From UBA961 sp049426725 (GTDB lineage: Bacteria > Bacteroidota > Ignavibacteria > Kapaibacteriales > UBA961): a stretch of 64,000 nt of DNA. Below, piece after piece: positions 43,754 through 51,998 of this stretch. Location: contig JBMSYN010000003.1 of NCBI GenBank assembly GCA_049426725.1, positions 62,001 to 126,000 on the forward strand, in the 5' to 3' direction. Position 1 is the first letter of the stretch. Each line of letters opens with the position of its first letter. The translations under genes were made by a program, and so were the position numbers. The notes beneath the pieces were generated by a model. It was not told the DNA's origin. It saw nothing but the letters and a program-made list of their open reading frames with translations, and did no database searches.

Positions 43754-46309
43754 TTATCTAAAAACTGGCAAGTTTCGCTTTATTAATTGAAGGTCTCGCA
43801 ATTGCGAGGCCTTCGCTGCAAAACGGATGATGAATCCCTGATTGAACCCGGTAGGATACCAATTCGCAGACAATTCCCAACAATCCAAATCTTTGATGAT
43901 GGAGATGCTGGGAGCTACAATCATCGCATTGATAAAATCATAACTAAAAGATGAGCGCACATTCAATGTTGAAGTGAGGCGAATGTCAAAATCTGCTCGA
44001 GCATCAAATCTTCTGCTAATCATTCCTTTTACCGGTTCCCCATAGAAGTATGTTACACTAGTTGATAGTGACCATGGAAATTGCAATGGTCTTCCTCCTA
44101 TGCCTCGCTCCCCAAAGTAATCTACCTGCTGTCGATCATCAATACTGCGAATCGCAAAACGATCTCCATTAAAACCCCAATTTTGCTCAAGTGTTGAATC
44201 TTTTTGTGAAGATTGCAATGTCATGGAGCCAGATGCAAATTGAGCAGAAATATTAATGGACGCAAAAGTCAAACGCGCCAAACCTTTGCCTCTTTCAATC
44301 AAAAGAGCATTGACGGGAGTCATTGAACCGAATGCATTCTTTTCTTCATCATAAAGAGTAAATCCTGCATTTCCATTGAGATTGAATGATCCAATTGAGG
44401 GAGTTCTGAATGCCATGGTGATCGCACTCCAATTCAGTGAGTCCAATGCCATTGCATAAGATCCTGAAATATCCAATTGTAGGAGTTCAAGATTTTTATC
44501 AACTGTATCACCCTGCATCATTTTTGCTTCAAAACGATTGCTCAAAGCATAATTCACAAATGTGGAACCTCGATTTGCACCACGACCGCCATCCAATTCA
44601 AAGCGAGAATATTCAATGTCTTTATTGAGTCTAAAATCGCGATAGGTTCTGATATTATCTGTATTCGCAGATGAATATTCAGGAACATAAGACAAAGAAA
44701 TCGTTGGAGAAAATGTGTGCCTTAGTGCATTGATTCCAAAAAGTCTTGGCTTGATCAATCCAAATAAACGAGTTCCGATACCAAGTGAGGCTTGGAATTG
44801 TGTTTCTCGCAAAGGTACTGTGTTAGTTTCTGTTCTATCGATTATTGTAGAATCAATCGGATTCATTGATCGAGTCAATGATCTGAAATACCAATTTTCT
44901 GAATATGAAATACTTGGAGTCAAAGAAAAATAACCAACCTTTGGTGAGATGCTAATAGATGGATTGTGTCTAATCACGCTGGTATTATTTTCACGAAAAA
45001 GTGTATCACGAATTCCGGGAAGTGTATTTGTTATTGATCGCACTGAATTATGTGAAAATGCGCCACGAACAAAATATGCGAATCCAATATCTTGAAGCCA
45101 CGAATTTCCTTTCGCCAAACCTTTGAGTGGAAAAAAAGTCGGGACATTATAAGTGATATTTGGATTGACTGAATATTCCTTCGTCACTATGTTTTGAGTG
45201 GCAGCAATATCTATTCCTAGCGTTGTACCATTATCAAAAGATGATGAATAGCCTGCATTGGAAAACAATGATTGCGTCAAACGATCGTTTAGTTCACTTG
45301 CAAATCGATTGATGAAAGTAGATGTTGCTACATTGAACGATGCAGTGATGCGTGATTGAGGATTGATGGTTTGCTGATGATTTCCAATGATGCGCCAACT
45401 ATTCACATAATCAGATTGAGCATTTTGCCTTCTTCTACCATATTCAATGGATAATGATCCGGTGACATTATTTTGAACAGAATATCGCCAGACATTTCTC
45501 AATAGATATCCCGTTTTACTAAATACATCTGCCGTAAATTGTGCATCCATATAATCATTGATCGCCCAGAAATACCCTAAATTTTGGGCAACGATTCCAT
45601 CAGCTGTCGAAACAAATGGAATATTGAAAAGTAATCCGGATGTTCTACCTGTTTTGTTTGGGACATAGATTCCAAGTGGGAGTGTGATTATTGGTACATC
45701 TTCAACAACAAATGAAATATTGTCCATGAATACTCTGTCATTGGTGACAACCTTCATCTTTGAAGCACCAAAATAAAAATGAGGATGATTTTGAGTGCAG
45801 GTGGTATAGCAACCATTTTGTATAAACAGCGTATTGTCTGATTCCTTCTTTACTTTTGAACCATAATAAAAACCACCTTCATCAACTTTACTTTCACCAA
45901 GTGTGATGGTTCCTTTCCGTGTTTCGAGATTGAAGAGAATTCGTTCACCTGAAAACTCTTCGCCACCATCTGCAAAAATGGGATATCCTACTTTTTTTCC
46001 AGTGGAATCTTTTGCACCTTCTGCTTTTACGATAGATTCCTTGAAGTCAATCTCGATTGATTCAGCTTGTAATTTCTGTTTCTTGATTGAAATTTCTGCA
46101 TCACCTTTTAAGATCATTGTTCTTTTTTTTAAGGAAAAAACTGTGCTGTCTCGGGAAACATATGTCACTGTGGAATCAAGTCCTGATCTTTTTGTTTGAA
46201 TCGAGGAGGTATCTTGATTGCTTTGCGCAAAAGCAATGCAATGCAAGATGCAGTACATGCCTGCAATCGAGAATAGGTGGATTGTCTTTGATAAAAATGT
46301 ACACATCAT
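43754..46309 (-). CDS. lptD: LPS-assembly outer-membrane protein LptD
   Basis: An LptD/OstA-like protein (851 residues). A signal segment ends near FAQ, then an OstA/LptA-like beta-jellyroll repeats (KRTMILKGDAEISIKKQKLQ, RILFNLETRKGTITLGES), then a long beta-barrel rich in aromatic strand ends. LptD inserts LPS into the outer leaflet of the outer membrane, so this implies a true LPS-type envelope. Two adjacent ATG codons (46307-46309 and 46304-46306) could start it, just after the stop of the DUF4292 gene with an AAAAGG site between. Confidence 0.87.
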   Translation of the reverse strand: MMCTFLSKTIHLFSIAGMYCILHCIAFAQSNQDTSSIQTKRSGLDSTVTYVSRDSTVFSLKKRTMILKGDAEISIKKQKLQAESIEIDFKESIVKAEGAKDSTGKKVGYPIFADGGEEFSGERILFNLETRKGTITLGESKVDEGGFYYGSKVKKESDNTLFIQNGCYTTCTQNHPHFYFGASKMKVVTNDRVFMDNISFVVEDVPIITLPLGIYVPNKTGRTSGLLFNIPFVSTADGIVAQNLGYFWAINDYMDAQFTADVFSKTGYLLRNVWRYSVQNNVTGSLSIEYGRRRQNAQSDYVNSWRIIGNHQQTINPQSRITASFNVATSTFINRFASELNDRLTQSLFSNAGYSSSFDNGTTLGIDIAATQNIVTKEYSVNPNITYNVPTFFPLKGLAKGNSWLQDIGFAYFVRGAFSHNSVRSITNTLPGIRDTLFRENNTSVIRHNPSISISPKVGYFSLTPSISYSENWYFRSLTRSMNPIDSTIIDRTETNTVPLRETQFQASLGIGTRLFGLIKPRLFGINALRHTFSPTISLSYVPEYSSANTDNIRTYRDFRLNKDIEYSRFELDGGRGANRGSTFVNYALSNRFEAKMMQGDTVDKNLELLQLDISGSYAMALDSLNWSAITMAFRTPSIGSFNLNGNAGFTLYDEEKNAFGSMTPVNALLIERGKGLARLTFASINISAQFASGSMTLQSSQKDSTLEQNWGFNGDRFAIRSIDDRQQVDYFGERGIGGRPLQFPWSLSTSVTYFYGEPVKGMISRRFDARADFDIRLTSTLNVRSSFSYDFINAMIVAPSISIIKDLDCWELSANWYPTGFNQGFIIRFAAKASQLRDLQLIKRNLPVFR
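43790..43813. other. strong hairpin inside the lptD 3' end, beyond the kgd stop
   Basis: AAGGTCTCGC and GCGAGGCCTT form a 10-bp stem (one wobble/mismatch position) with an AATT loop, 39 bases after the kgd stop and within the last codons of lptD. There is no U-tract on either side, so it is not a classic terminator; it may protect the 3' end of the kgd mRNA. Confidence 0.4.
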
Positions 46310-46313
46310 CCTT

Positions 46314-47120
46314 TTAATCCATCCGTAGGGGAGTGATGGATGCAGGAAGAGGGAAGCGCATGACTGAAGGGATGGAATCATTAACGAAAATAGATTGCGC
46401 GGTCACTGTTACACTCACACCACGAAGAGGTGAATTCAATGAAACAATGCTTGGCATCGGAATTCCATTGATAATTGTGTATTTGTCATAAACCATTGAC
46501 AATTCAAGAATGCCCTCTTTGTTTTTTCTTTGATATTCCCGAATGGTGCCATCTACTTTATTGCACAAAAGATATTCCGTTGCAGAAGGATCAATCACTC
46601 GTTTATACAATGATTTGACGCTGTCGGAATAAGACTCTACCGGAGTGAATAGTTGTATATTCCCCGGAGGCTCTGCTCTAAATAAAGAAGCATAGTCTTC
46701 GAATGAGAGAGGAAGAAATGTCACTTCGGATAAAGTTTCTCTGGTTGGTTTACCCTCAATGGCACGACCTTGCAACATATCATGAAAAAGAAAGAACTTC
46801 GAATTTGAATACAGTCTTGCCACACTAATGCCAAATGGTCCGGAAACTTCCATTGACAATGAATCCCGTCCGGCCATTTGCATGAGGCAATCGGCTGAAT
46901 TGGTATTTTCATTGATGGTAATACTTAGTTCAGCTTCAACCTTCATAAATTTCAATTGAGCATTTCTCATCATTGCCTGTTTGCTCAGCATTGTTTGAGA
47001 ATCATCGATTGATGATTGAGAAAAGACAATACATGGGAAAATCGTGAAAAGCAAAGAATTCAATATCTGCTTGAAAACAAATGTCTTTAAGTAAAAATTG
47101 TGGAAAACTTCTTGCTTCAT
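46314..47120 (-). CDS. DUF4292 LolA-like exported protein
   Basis: A 268-residue protein with an N-terminal signal segment (ILNSLLFTIFPCIVFSQ) and a DUF4292 domain, a LolA/LppX-like fold common in Bacteroidota. Typical segments are MRNAQLKFMKVEAELSI, SLSMEVSGPFGISVARL and the C-terminal LNSPLRGVSVTV. Family members are thought to bind lipid or lipoprotein acyl chains in the periplasm; no function is proven. It is immediately upstream of lptD (stop 4 bases before the lptD ATG), suggesting an outer-membrane biogenesis role. The ATG at 47118-47120 is chosen for the signal peptide. Confidence 0.8.
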   Translation of the reverse strand: MKQEVFHNFYLKTFVFKQILNSLLFTIFPCIVFSQSSIDDSQTMLSKQAMMRNAQLKFMKVEAELSITINENTNSADCLMQMAGRDSLSMEVSGPFGISVARLYSNSKFFLFHDMLQGRAIEGKPTRETLSEVTFLPLSFEDYASLFRAEPPGNIQLFTPVESYSDSVKSLYKRVIDPSATEYLLCNKVDGTIREYQRKNKEGILELSMVYDKYTIINGIPMPSIVSLNSPLRGVSVTVTAQSIFVNDSIPSVMRFPLPASITPLRMD

Positions 47121-47143
47121 GATGGCATACATTGAGAAATTTG

Positions 47144-47151
47144 TAGGTTTG
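47144..47151 (+). promoter_or_regulatory. putative -7 element for the queD-folE-rnhB-pyrC operon
   Basis: TAGGTTTG matches TAnnTTTG, about 68 bases before the ATG of the PTPS/QueD-like gene. The -33 element is not obvious. Confidence 0.3.
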
Positions 47152-47218
47152 ACATGCAATTGGAACGATTCCAAGAGCATTTATGTTAGCGATAGCACTT
47201 ACAATTAGGAGTAAAAAT

Positions 47219-47683
47219 ATGGTTTATGTAACAAGGAAAATGCATTTTTCTGCAGCCCATCGCTTGTTCAACCCTACATTTTCACATGAAAAGAATGAAA
47301 AAATCTTTGACAAATGTAACAATCCTATGGGTCATGGACACAATTATACCATGGAAGTTACTGTTAAGGGAATACCGGATCCTGAAACCGGGTATGTCAT
47401 TGATCTCAAGCTTTTAAGAGATTTGATTGAAGAACACATTATTGAGCATGTGGATCACAAACATTTGAATCATGATGTTGCATTTCTTAAAGGAATTATT
47501 CCCACGGCTGAAAATCTTGCAATTCGTTTCTGGAGTATACTTGAACCGAAAATAGCTACCGGCTCATTACATTCCATAAAACTCTATGAATCCGATGCAA
47601 ACTTCGTAGAATATTTCGGTGAACCTGTAAGCATACCTGTGTACAATGCAGATTCCGCAATGTCTTCAGAGGTATTACAATGA
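47219..47683 (+). CDS. queD: 6-pyruvoyl-tetrahydropterin synthase / 6-carboxytetrahydropterin synthase family
   Basis: A 154-residue T-fold enzyme. Zinc ligands are in HFSAAHRL and GHGHNY; the catalytic Cys precedes them in DKCNNPMGHGHNY. The CNNPxGHGHNY spacing resembles eukaryotic-type PTPS-I rather than the shorter C-x3-HGH of E. coli QueD, so the product may be 6-pyruvoyl-tetrahydropterin (biopterin-like pathway) instead of 6-carboxytetrahydropterin (queuosine pathway). Adjacent folE supplies the substrate in either case. The ATG at 47219-47221 has a TAGGAG site upstream. It overlaps folE by 4 bases. Confidence 0.87.
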   Translation: MVYVTRKMHFSAAHRLFNPTFSHEKNEKIFDKCNNPMGHGHNYTMEVTVKGIPDPETGYVIDLKLLRDLIEEHIIEHVDHKHLNHDVAFLKGIIPTAENLAIRFWSILEPKIATGSLHSIKLYESDANFVEYFGEPVSIPVYNADSAMSSEVLQ

Positions 47684-48423
47684 AAAAACAAAGTCAAGCG
47701 CCTCATATAAAGGCCACACAAGATGTTCTTGGGAATATGCCAATAGCAAATGATCTCATTCAAGAATTGGTAAAAGATTTTTTCCCGAAAAAGAATGAAT
47801 CCGGTCAAACATTGTTTGATGCAAATGGCAATATGCATGTAAGCAGGGAAGAGCGAGATTCCATGATTGAAGAGTTATCAGCAAAATTTGGTGAGATTTT
47901 CAATATTCTTCGCATTGATCGCAATGATCCTAATAGTATGAATACACCTCATCGCTTGGCCAAGATGTGGGTGAATGAACTTTTTGCAGGAAGATTTGAT
48001 CCTGCGCCAAAAATCACCGTCTTTCCAAATAGAAAGCAAGTCGATGAACTCATCATCAGCAGAAATATTACGGTGATGTCTGTTTGTTCTCACCATTGGC
48101 AGCCTATATCAGGCACATGTGCCATTGGATATATTCCAGGCGATTATGTACTTGGTTTGTCAAAGCTTTCCAGAATTGTGGAATGGTTTTCGAGAAGAGG
48201 TCAGATCCAGGAAGAATTGGGAGAGCAAATTGCAGATTTCATCGAAGACATCATCAAGCCGAAGGCATTGGGAGTAGTGATTGAATCCAAGCATTATTGC
48301 ATGATAGCCCGAGGGGTGAATGAGTCAGAAGAAAAGGCATCAATGGTCACTTCAGTCATGCGCGGAATTTTGCGCGATGAATTACCATTGCGCAATGAAT
48401 TCCTCACATTGATTCGAGAATGA
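47680..48423 (+). CDS. folE: GTP cyclohydrolase I
   Basis: GTP cyclohydrolase I (247 residues) converts GTP to 7,8-dihydroneopterin triphosphate. The zinc site is seen in VCSHHWQP and HYCMIARG; the core has IGYIPGDYVLGLSKLSRIV and the C-terminal LRNEFLTLIRE. About 60 residues precede the catalytic core, longer than in E. coli FolE. Its ATG overlaps the previous stop (ATGA), and it overlaps rnhB in the same way, so the enzymes are translationally coupled. Confidence 0.93.
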   Translation: MKKQSQAPHIKATQDVLGNMPIANDLIQELVKDFFPKKNESGQTLFDANGNMHVSREERDSMIEELSAKFGEIFNILRIDRNDPNSMNTPHRLAKMWVNELFAGRFDPAPKITVFPNRKQVDELIISRNITVMSVCSHHWQPISGTCAIGYIPGDYVLGLSKLSRIVEWFSRRGQIQEELGEQIADFIEDIIKPKALGVVIESKHYCMIARGVNESEEKASMVTSVMRGILRDELPLRNEFLTLIRE

Positions 48424-49064
48424 AATCAAAGAATGCAATCCACATTCCGGATAATCATCGAGAAGTGCCTTTTTGGGAATCCGGACTTCTTGTTGCCGGT
48501 ATAGATGAAGCCGGAAGAGGCTCTCTAGCCGGTCCTGTCGTTGCAGCTTCGGTTGTTTTTCCGAAGGGACTAAGCAATGAAATGTGCTACAGAGATTCGA
48601 AGATAATGTCTGCCGAAGAGCGTGAAAAGGCTTTCGAAAGCATACTTTCACAAGCAATTGAGGTTGGAATTGGGATTGTGGAAGAGGATATCATAGACTC
48701 AATAAATATCAGAAATGCGACTCTTGTGGCGATGCAGGAGTCGCTTTCTTGTTTACAGACCAAAAATCTTCATGTATTGATTGATGGAAATCATTTTGAG
48801 CATGATTCATTGCCATTTACAACCATTGTTAAAGGGGATTATCATTGCTTTTCCATAGCAGCTGCTTCGATTATTGCCAAAGTAACCAGGGACAGAATAA
48901 TGCAAGAACTCGACGGGAAAGTCAGTTCACTTTATTATTTTGCACAAAATAAAGGTTATGGTACGACAAAACACAGAGAAGCAATCGTCAAACATGGCCC
49001 TTCCGCTTATCATCGTCGAACATTTCTCGGCAAGATTTTAGGAAATGACAAGTTATCTTTTTAA
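48420..49064 (+). CDS. rnhB: ribonuclease HII
   Basis: RNase HII (214 residues) removes ribonucleotides from DNA-RNA hybrids. The signature AGIDEAGRGSLAGPVVA carries the first two acidic catalytic residues, and the later VLIDGNHF and AAASIIAKVTRDR segments complete the site. It overlaps folE by 4 bases and pyrC by 20. Confidence 0.95.
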   Translation: MKSKNAIHIPDNHREVPFWESGLLVAGIDEAGRGSLAGPVVAASVVFPKGLSNEMCYRDSKIMSAEEREKAFESILSQAIEVGIGIVEEDIIDSINIRNATLVAMQESLSCLQTKNLHVLIDGNHFEHDSLPFTTIVKGDYHCFSIAAASIIAKVTRDRIMQELDGKVSSLYYFAQNKGYGTTKHREAIVKHGPSAYHRRTFLGKILGNDKLSF

Positions 49065-50331
49065 AGGCATTCGCATCATCAGCCCCAATGAGGGCATAGA
49101 TGAAACTCGTGATCTCATGATTGATCAGCGCGGCATCATTTCTTATCCCAATCACATTCTTGAGCAACAGCCAAATCTCACCATTATAGATGCGAAGGGA
49201 TATCTTGCAGCGCCCGGTTTTGTGGACATGCATGTTCATTTGAGAGAGCCAGGTCAGGAATACAAGGAAACAATCGAAACAGGAACAGCAGCTGCCGCAA
49301 ATGGCGGATTCACTGATGTTGTGTGCATGCCAAATACTCAACCCGCTATTGATAGCCGAATAGTCCTCGATTATATCAAAAACAAGTCAAACGGAAATAT
49401 TGTCAATGTCCACGTTTGTGCATCAACGACCATAGGGAGAAAAGGAGAATTGCTCACTCCGATGATAGAATTGATGGAAGCAGGCGCGGTGATGTTTTCC
49501 GATGATGGTTCATGCGTTGAATCTCCGGAGATGATGCGTAGGGCATTTGATTATTTGGCACCATTTGACGGATTATTGACACAGCATTGTGAAGAACATA
49601 GCCTTACTCGTGATTTTGTCATGCATGAGGGAGAAGTATCCGCTGAATTGGGTGTGAAAGGATATCCATCAATTGCAGAAGAATTGATAGTCTCACGAGA
49701 CATCCAACTTGCTCGGTATTGCGGAAATAGACGATACCACGTATCTCATATGAGCACGCGCGGGAGCGTACAACTTGTACGTGAAGCAAAAGAAAGGGGT
49801 CAAAGAATCACTTGCGAGGTAACACCGCATCATTTCATGATGACACATGAGGCAATCAAAAAACACGGCACTCAGGCAAAAATGAATCCTCCTTTGCGTG
49901 AACAATCAGACATCGAGGCAATATTGCAGGGATTGGCTGATGGCACCATTGATGCAATCGCCACAGATCATGCACCTCATGCAGAACATGAAAAGCATTG
50001 CGAGCTGGCTTTGGCTGCTAATGGAATTTTAGGTTTAGAAACTTGCATTGGTTTAACAATCAAACATTTGGTTCAAACTGGAATAATCACTCTAAGCCGT
50101 ATGATTGAATTGCTTTCGATTGGACCTCGCTCCATCTTGAAATTGCCTCAACCATCATTGGTAGATGGCGCCTTGGCTTGTTTGACAATCATTGATCTGG
50201 AAGCACAATGGACACCAATTCCGGAGACATCAAAATCAAAATCACAAAACAGCCCTTTCTTTGGAACTGAACTTATTGGAAAGCCTGTATTTGTATTTAA
50301 TAATGCTCAAGTGGTAGGATCGGAACTCTAA
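49045..50331 (+). CDS. pyrC: dihydroorotase
   Basis: Dihydroorotase (428 residues, class I/PyrC-AllB type) cyclises carbamoyl-aspartate in pyrimidine synthesis. The metal-binding DMHVHLREPGQEYKE begins near residue 61; VVCMPNTQP, a DDGSCVESP segment, and IATDHAPHAEHEK with the catalytic Asp follow. Its start lies inside the rnhB coding end (20-base overlap). It is the last gene before the respiratory cluster. Confidence 0.93.
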   Translation: MTSYLFKGIRIISPNEGIDETRDLMIDQRGIISYPNHILEQQPNLTIIDAKGYLAAPGFVDMHVHLREPGQEYKETIETGTAAAANGGFTDVVCMPNTQPAIDSRIVLDYIKNKSNGNIVNVHVCASTTIGRKGELLTPMIELMEAGAVMFSDDGSCVESPEMMRRAFDYLAPFDGLLTQHCEEHSLTRDFVMHEGEVSAELGVKGYPSIAEELIVSRDIQLARYCGNRRYHVSHMSTRGSVQLVREAKERGQRITCEVTPHHFMMTHEAIKKHGTQAKMNPPLREQSDIEAILQGLADGTIDAIATDHAPHAEHEKHCELALAANGILGLETCIGLTIKHLVQTGIITLSRMIELLSIGPRSILKLPQPSLVDGALACLTIIDLEAQWTPIPETSKSKSQNSPFFGTELIGKPVFVFNNAQVVGSEL

Positions 50332-50390
50332 ATGCTTGTAATTTCAATGGTTGCATCAATTATATGTTCTTATGGCTTGAGCTTGGAGAA

Positions 50391-50420
50391 TTTGTCCATA
50401 TCTCAATATTGATAACTTTG
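50391..50420 (+). promoter_or_regulatory. putative promoter of the cytochrome c-cox-act cluster
   Basis: TTTG (50391-50394), an 18-base spacer, and TAACTTTG (50413-50420) match the Bacteroidota -33/-7 consensus closely. Transcription would start near 50427, leaving a leader of about 90 bases before the cytochrome c ATG. It is the best promoter match in the window. Confidence 0.5.
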
Positions 50421-50518
50421 CAATTTCTTTTTGGTGATGACTGCGATACCATGTATTTTAGTGGCGTCAAAGTGAAGCAGCATCACTGTTGATTTGAATA
50501 CAATTTTACTGATACATT

Positions 50519-51058
50519 ATGAAAAAATTGTTTCTCTCTCTACTTCTCACGATAGTTTTCATTCCGATTACCATGCTTATGTCTGGTTGTAATGTGAAAG
50601 GATTTTTCACCAATTACACAGACGACCCTGTCTATGAGTCTCCAATTGCGGAGGATGCTTCTGCAGGTAAGGGTGGTGCGGATGCAGCAGATGCCTCCCC
50701 AGGAGCAACCACATTTAAGCAAGTTTGTGCGACATGTCATCAGGCAAAAGGACAAGGTGTTCCCGGAACATATCCTCCATTGGCTGGTTCTGCATTGGCT
50801 CAGAATGCAGATGCTTCTAAGCCCATTCGCATAGTATTGCATGGATTTCAAGGTCCTATTGAAAGAAATGGCAAAACGTATAATGGCGTCATGGCTGCAT
50901 GGTCTCAATTGTCAGACCAAGAAATTTCAGAAGTGTTGACCTATGTTCGTTCAAGCTGGGGTAATTCCGGAAGCCCTGTTACAGTTGATGAAGTGAAGGC
51001 AGTCAGAGATCAAACATCCGGAAGATCCTCTGCATATACAGAAGCCGAATTAAACTGA
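50519..51058 (+). CDS. monohaem cytochrome c lipoprotein
   Basis: A 179-residue lipoprotein: signal segment, lipobox LMSGC (lipidated C24), an Ala/Asp-rich flexible linker, and a class I cytochrome c domain with haem motif CATCH (C70, C73, H74) and a likely Met axial ligand in GVMAAW. It stands directly before coxB, which lacks a fused cytochrome domain, so it is a good candidate for the electron donor to CuA or for a detached equivalent of the caa3-type subunit II cytochrome. It is membrane-tethered and periplasm-facing. Confidence 0.88.
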   Translation: MKKLFLSLLLTIVFIPITMLMSGCNVKGFFTNYTDDPVYESPIAEDASAGKGGADAADASPGATTFKQVCATCHQAKGQGVPGTYPPLAGSALAQNADASKPIRIVLHGFQGPIERNGKTYNGVMAAWSQLSDQEISEVLTYVRSSWGNSGSPVTVDEVKAVRDQTSGRSSAYTEAELN

Positions 51059-51091
51059 TTTTTATATTCACCCTAATAGTGGCATATCACA

Positions 51092-51970
51092 ATGAGTTTT
51101 GATGTTTCGAAAGCGATGGAGTGGGCTTATAAAGACATGCTCACCTTTTTTCCTGAAAATGTCAGCACATTTGGAAGCGAACTCGATGAATTGTTCGCAA
51201 TGATATATTATGCCTCGGTTGCTATCTTCTTTATCACATATGGAATTTTGATTGCCTTCATTATTATGTATAGGCATCAAGAAGGAAGAAGAGCATACCA
51301 TTATCATGGCAATAATCTCATGGAATTCACATGGACATTATTGCCTACATTTCTTTTTGCCGGTATCGGCTTATGGAGTGATGATGCTTGGACAAAATCG
51401 AAGTCTGCATATAGGGTTCCCAATCCTGATGTAACGATTGATGTCTTGGGTTATCAATCCGGATTTGGTTGGCAGTTTCGTTATCCCGGACCTGATGGTG
51501 TATTTGGTAAAAAAGATCGCAATCAGATTAGTACAGCCAATCCATTTGGTATAGATTCAAATGATACCAAAGGAAAAGATGATTTGGTGATTATCAGTCC
51601 CGGTGGCGCGCGCCCGGTAGAAGCACATTTGCCAATTAACAAGAATGTATTGGTGAACCTTTCTTCCAATGATGTATTGCACAGTTTCTTTTTACCCAAT
51701 TTCAGGGTGAAGCAAGATGCAGTTCCGGGTCAGTGGATCAAGGTTTGGTTCAATGGAACAAAAGCCGGCAGATATGAGATTGCATGTGCCGAGCTTTGTG
51801 GTTCAGGACATTATAACATGCGTGGTTTGTTGATCATGGATTCACAGCAAGACTATGATGCTTGGCTTGATCAGCAGTATAAACTCAAAAAACCGGAAGC
51901 AGCACCTTCTGCAGATACGACTGCAACATTGGCGGCAGCACCTGATTCCACAAAAACTAAGAAAAATTAA
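51092..51970 (+). CDS. coxB: cytochrome c oxidase subunit II
   Basis: Subunit II (292 residues) with two N-terminal membrane helices (about 32-56 and 75-95) and a periplasmic cupredoxin domain. The CuA site is complete: HSFFLPNFRVKQD for the first His, then CAELCGSGHYNM (C232, C236, H240, M243). There is an insert of about 40 residues between beta strands (after FRYPGPDGVFG), and the C terminus is an Ala/Lys-rich tail, not a cytochrome c domain. It receives electrons from cytochrome c and passes them to subunit I. Confidence 0.95.
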   Translation: MSFDVSKAMEWAYKDMLTFFPENVSTFGSELDELFAMIYYASVAIFFITYGILIAFIIMYRHQEGRRAYHYHGNNLMEFTWTLLPTFLFAGIGLWSDDAWTKSKSAYRVPNPDVTIDVLGYQSGFGWQFRYPGPDGVFGKKDRNQISTANPFGIDSNDTKGKDDLVIISPGGARPVEAHLPINKNVLVNLSSNDVLHSFFLPNFRVKQDAVPGQWIKVWFNGTKAGRYEIACAELCGSGHYNMRGLLIMDSQQDYDAWLDQQYKLKKPEAAPSADTTATLAAAPDSTKTKKN

Positions 51971-51998
51971 CCATTAACGAATACCATTGGTGGTACAT

